Shown one piece after another: positions 62,502 to 64,000 of a stretch of DNA of 64,000 nt. Within the stretch, counting starts at the first letter, position 1. Each line of letters begins with the position of its first letter. Made by a program: the position numbers and the translations under genes. The notes beneath the pieces are model-generated. The model was not told the DNA's origin. It was given only the letters and a program-made list of their open reading frames with translations, and did no database searches. This stretch comes from Caldilineaceae bacterium (GTDB lineage: Bacteria > Chloroflexota > Anaerolineae > Caldilineales > Caldilineaceae): positions 124,001 to 188,000 of the forward strand of contig JAJEBF010000031.1 in the NCBI GenBank assembly GCA_022824025.1, written 5' to 3'.

Positions 62502-63728
62502 ATGGCCGCCATGCCGTTGACCAGACCATTGAGTCGACAGTGCCAACCCCTATCCGCAAAACAATCCAACGCCGGAGGAGCGCCCCCCTGCCTGCTGCCG
62601 CTCCTACTCTCCCTCTTCCTCACGGCCTGCGCATCCCCGCAGCCCTCCCTGGCATCGGCCAACGTCGTCGATGTTCTCAACAGCCCCGTCGACGATAGCT
62701 TCGCACGCGCCCTCGAGCCCCTGGCCTTCCAGTTTCCCCGCGATCACGGGCCCCACAATGAATACGCCACCGAGTGGTGGTACTACACCGGCAACCTCAC
62801 AGGCGGCGACGACGGCCAGTACGGTTTCCAGCTCACTTTTTTCCGCAGCGCTCTTGCCCCCGGCGAGCCAGACCGACCCTCCGATTTCGCCGCCAAACAG
62901 ATCTACATGGCCCATTTCGCCGTAACCAGCGCCCCAGCCCGCCGCCATCTCAGCTTCGACCGCTTCAGCCGCGGCGCCGCCGGCGTCGCCGGGGCCACCG
63001 GCGCACCACGCTACGAAGTCTGGCTCGACGACTGGCGCGCCCAGGAGACCGCGCCCGGCCAGATGCGACTCCAAGCCGCCGCCCAATCCGACATCGGCCC
63101 CGTCTCCATCGACCTCACCCTCACCGAAACCCGCCCGCCCCTTCTCCACGGCGACGCCGGCTTCAGCCGCAAAGGCCCCGAACCCGGCAACGCCAACCTC
63201 TACTACAGCCTCGTTCACATGGACACCGCCGGACACATCGTTTTCGGCGGCGAAAAAATCCCCGTCACCGGTCTCAGCTGGATGGACCACGAGTTCGGAA
63301 CCTCCGCCCTCAGCCGCGACGCGGTCGGCTGGGACTGGTTTGCCGTCACACTCGACAACGACGTCGTTCTCATGTTCGCCGAAATCCGCGCCGCGTCCGG
63401 CGCAGCCCAGGAAGTTTTCGAAGGCTCCCTCAGCTTTCCCGACGGCCGCCAGTTCTCCATCCGCCCCGAAGACTTCACCCTCACGCCCACAGGGCAATGG
63501 ACCAGCCCGACCTCCGGTACCGTCTATCCCAGCGGCTGGCGCGTCTCCCTGCCTCAGCATGATATCGACCTCACCATTGACCCGCTGATCGACAACCAGG
63601 AGATGAATGTCGCGTTCACCTACTACGAAGGCGCCACCGTCGTGCGCGGCACAATGGACGGAAAACCGGTCACTGGCGCCGGCTACGTGGAACTGACAGG
63701 TTATGCAGAAGGTGGATTTCAGAGATAG
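62502..63728 (+). CDS. CrtC/AttH-like lipocalin-type lipoprotein
   Basis: 408 residues. Lipoprotein signal with lipobox LTAC (Cys43) after a long N-region; ATG 62511 is an alternative start. Mature protein: double-lipocalin fold of the hydroxyneurosporene synthase/AttH family (PF07143 and PF17186), with EWWYYTGNL, YGFQLTFFR, and the later WMDHEFGTSAL and WDWFAVTLDND. CrtC members hydrate carotenoids, but most AttH-like lipoproteins have no known reaction and often neighbour lipoprotein transporters. No carotenoid genes are nearby. It lies 60 bases after the PLP enzyme. Confidence 0.85.
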   Translation: MAAMPLTRPLSRQCQPLSAKQSNAGGAPPCLLPLLLSLFLTACASPQPSLASANVVDVLNSPVDDSFARALEPLAFQFPRDHGPHNEYATEWWYYTGNLTGGDDGQYGFQLTFFRSALAPGEPDRPSDFAAKQIYMAHFAVTSAPARRHLSFDRFSRGAAGVAGATGAPRYEVWLDDWRAQETAPGQMRLQAAAQSDIGPVSIDLTLTETRPPLLHGDAGFSRKGPEPGNANLYYSLVHMDTAGHIVFGGEKIPVTGLSWMDHEFGTSALSRDAVGWDWFAVTLDNDVVLMFAEIRAASGAAQEVFEGSLSFPDGRQFSIRPEDFTLTPTGQWTSPTSGTVYPSGWRVSLPQHDIDLTIDPLIDNQEMNVAFTYYEGATVVRGTMDGKPVTGAGYVELTGYAEGGFQR

Positions 63729-63860
63729 CCGCCTGAACACACCCTGGTTTTGCCAAACGCCCCAAATCAGTCCAAAATGGTCCAAGAAGCCAGAGCATAC
63801 TCCGCTGCCGTACCGTGCGGCAGCGATGACTGACATCCGGACGGATGGGGAGCCCACACA

Positions 63861-64000
63861 ATGCAACAGCATTTTTCGACAGCCGGATCGCGCGCCGCTT
63901 CAACTAAAACTACCTTGGCCGACAAGAACGCATCCTTTCGTCGGTTCAAGTTGATCACCTTTGCCCTGCTCGTGGCAATTCTGCTCGCGGCCTGCGGAGG
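63861..64000 (+). CDS. Lipoprotein, N-terminal part only (window end)
   Basis: 46 residues are visible before the window ends. After a 30-residue polar N-region comes a hydrophobic helix and lipobox LLAAC (Cys45), so it is exported and lipidated. GGGGAG lies 8 bases before the ATG. AttH-like genes are often next to ABC transporters, so a substrate-binding or permease-linked lipoprotein is possible, but nothing more can be said. Confidence 0.65.
   Translation, partial: MQQHFSTAGSRAASTKTTLADKNASFRRFKLITFALLVAILLAACG

Overview
The window reads as one contiguous stretch of a GC-rich bacterial chromosome, most likely a Chloroflexota member of the Caldilinea type. The pointers are a Thr/Pro-rich linker lipoprotein, a giant subtilase with CARDB repeats, and phytanoyl-CoA dioxygenase, enolase-superfamily and Gfo/Idh catabolic genes beside ordinary housekeeping genes. 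This is an inference from gene style; no rRNA marker is present. No tRNA, rRNA, CRISPR array, insertion sequence or prophage was seen.

Layout. 0-4.7 kb: the end of a trypsin-like protease, then sdhCDAB (succinate dehydrogenase). 4.7-17.6 kb: a stand-alone Ser/Thr kinase with its own promoter, then ten minus-strand genes that look like one catabolic locus. In order of transcription they are a lectin-like protein, two tandem beta-propeller glycosidase-like paralogues, an enolase-superfamily dehydratase/racemase, a ThDP enzyme, a Gfo/Idh oxidoreductase, a PhyH oxygenase lacking the metal-binding Asp, an alpha/beta hydrolase, a canonical PhyH oxygenase and an SMP-30-like lactonase. A perfect-hexamer promoter (TTGACA-16-TATAAT) precedes them. 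18-32 kb: ammonium transporter, DUF72 protein, CDF metal transporter, ferritin, a probable non-coding RNA, lipoproteins, an S41 protease homologue without its catalytic Lys, nadD, obg, ybeY, dgkA and an MFS transporter. 32-40 kb: a 2562-residue secreted subtilase with 15 CARDB repeats. 40-46 kb: an NAD-type formate dehydrogenase locus whose catalytic subunit is a selenoprotein, cut in two by an in-frame UGA followed by a bacterial SECIS-like hairpin. 46-64 kb: O-antigen-ligase-like protein, lipA, an orphan DNA methyltransferase, acnA, oligoendopeptidase F, rel, miaA, yraN, an SPFH protein, a SAM-I riboswitch controlling a Cys/Met-metabolism PLP enzyme, a CrtC/AttH-like lipoprotein, and the start of another lipoprotein.

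How it fits together. SDH, aconitase, lipoyl synthase and formate dehydrogenase point to respiratory central metabolism. The 5.8-17.6 kb locus would supply carbon from a carbohydrate or sugar-acid-like substrate whose identity cannot be read from the sequence. The strongest discoveries are the selenocysteine formate dehydrogenase, which ordinary ORF calling breaks in two, the loss of one iron-sulfur site in its partner subunit, the H-x-G PhyH oxygenase, and the candidate RNA near 23.4 kb.
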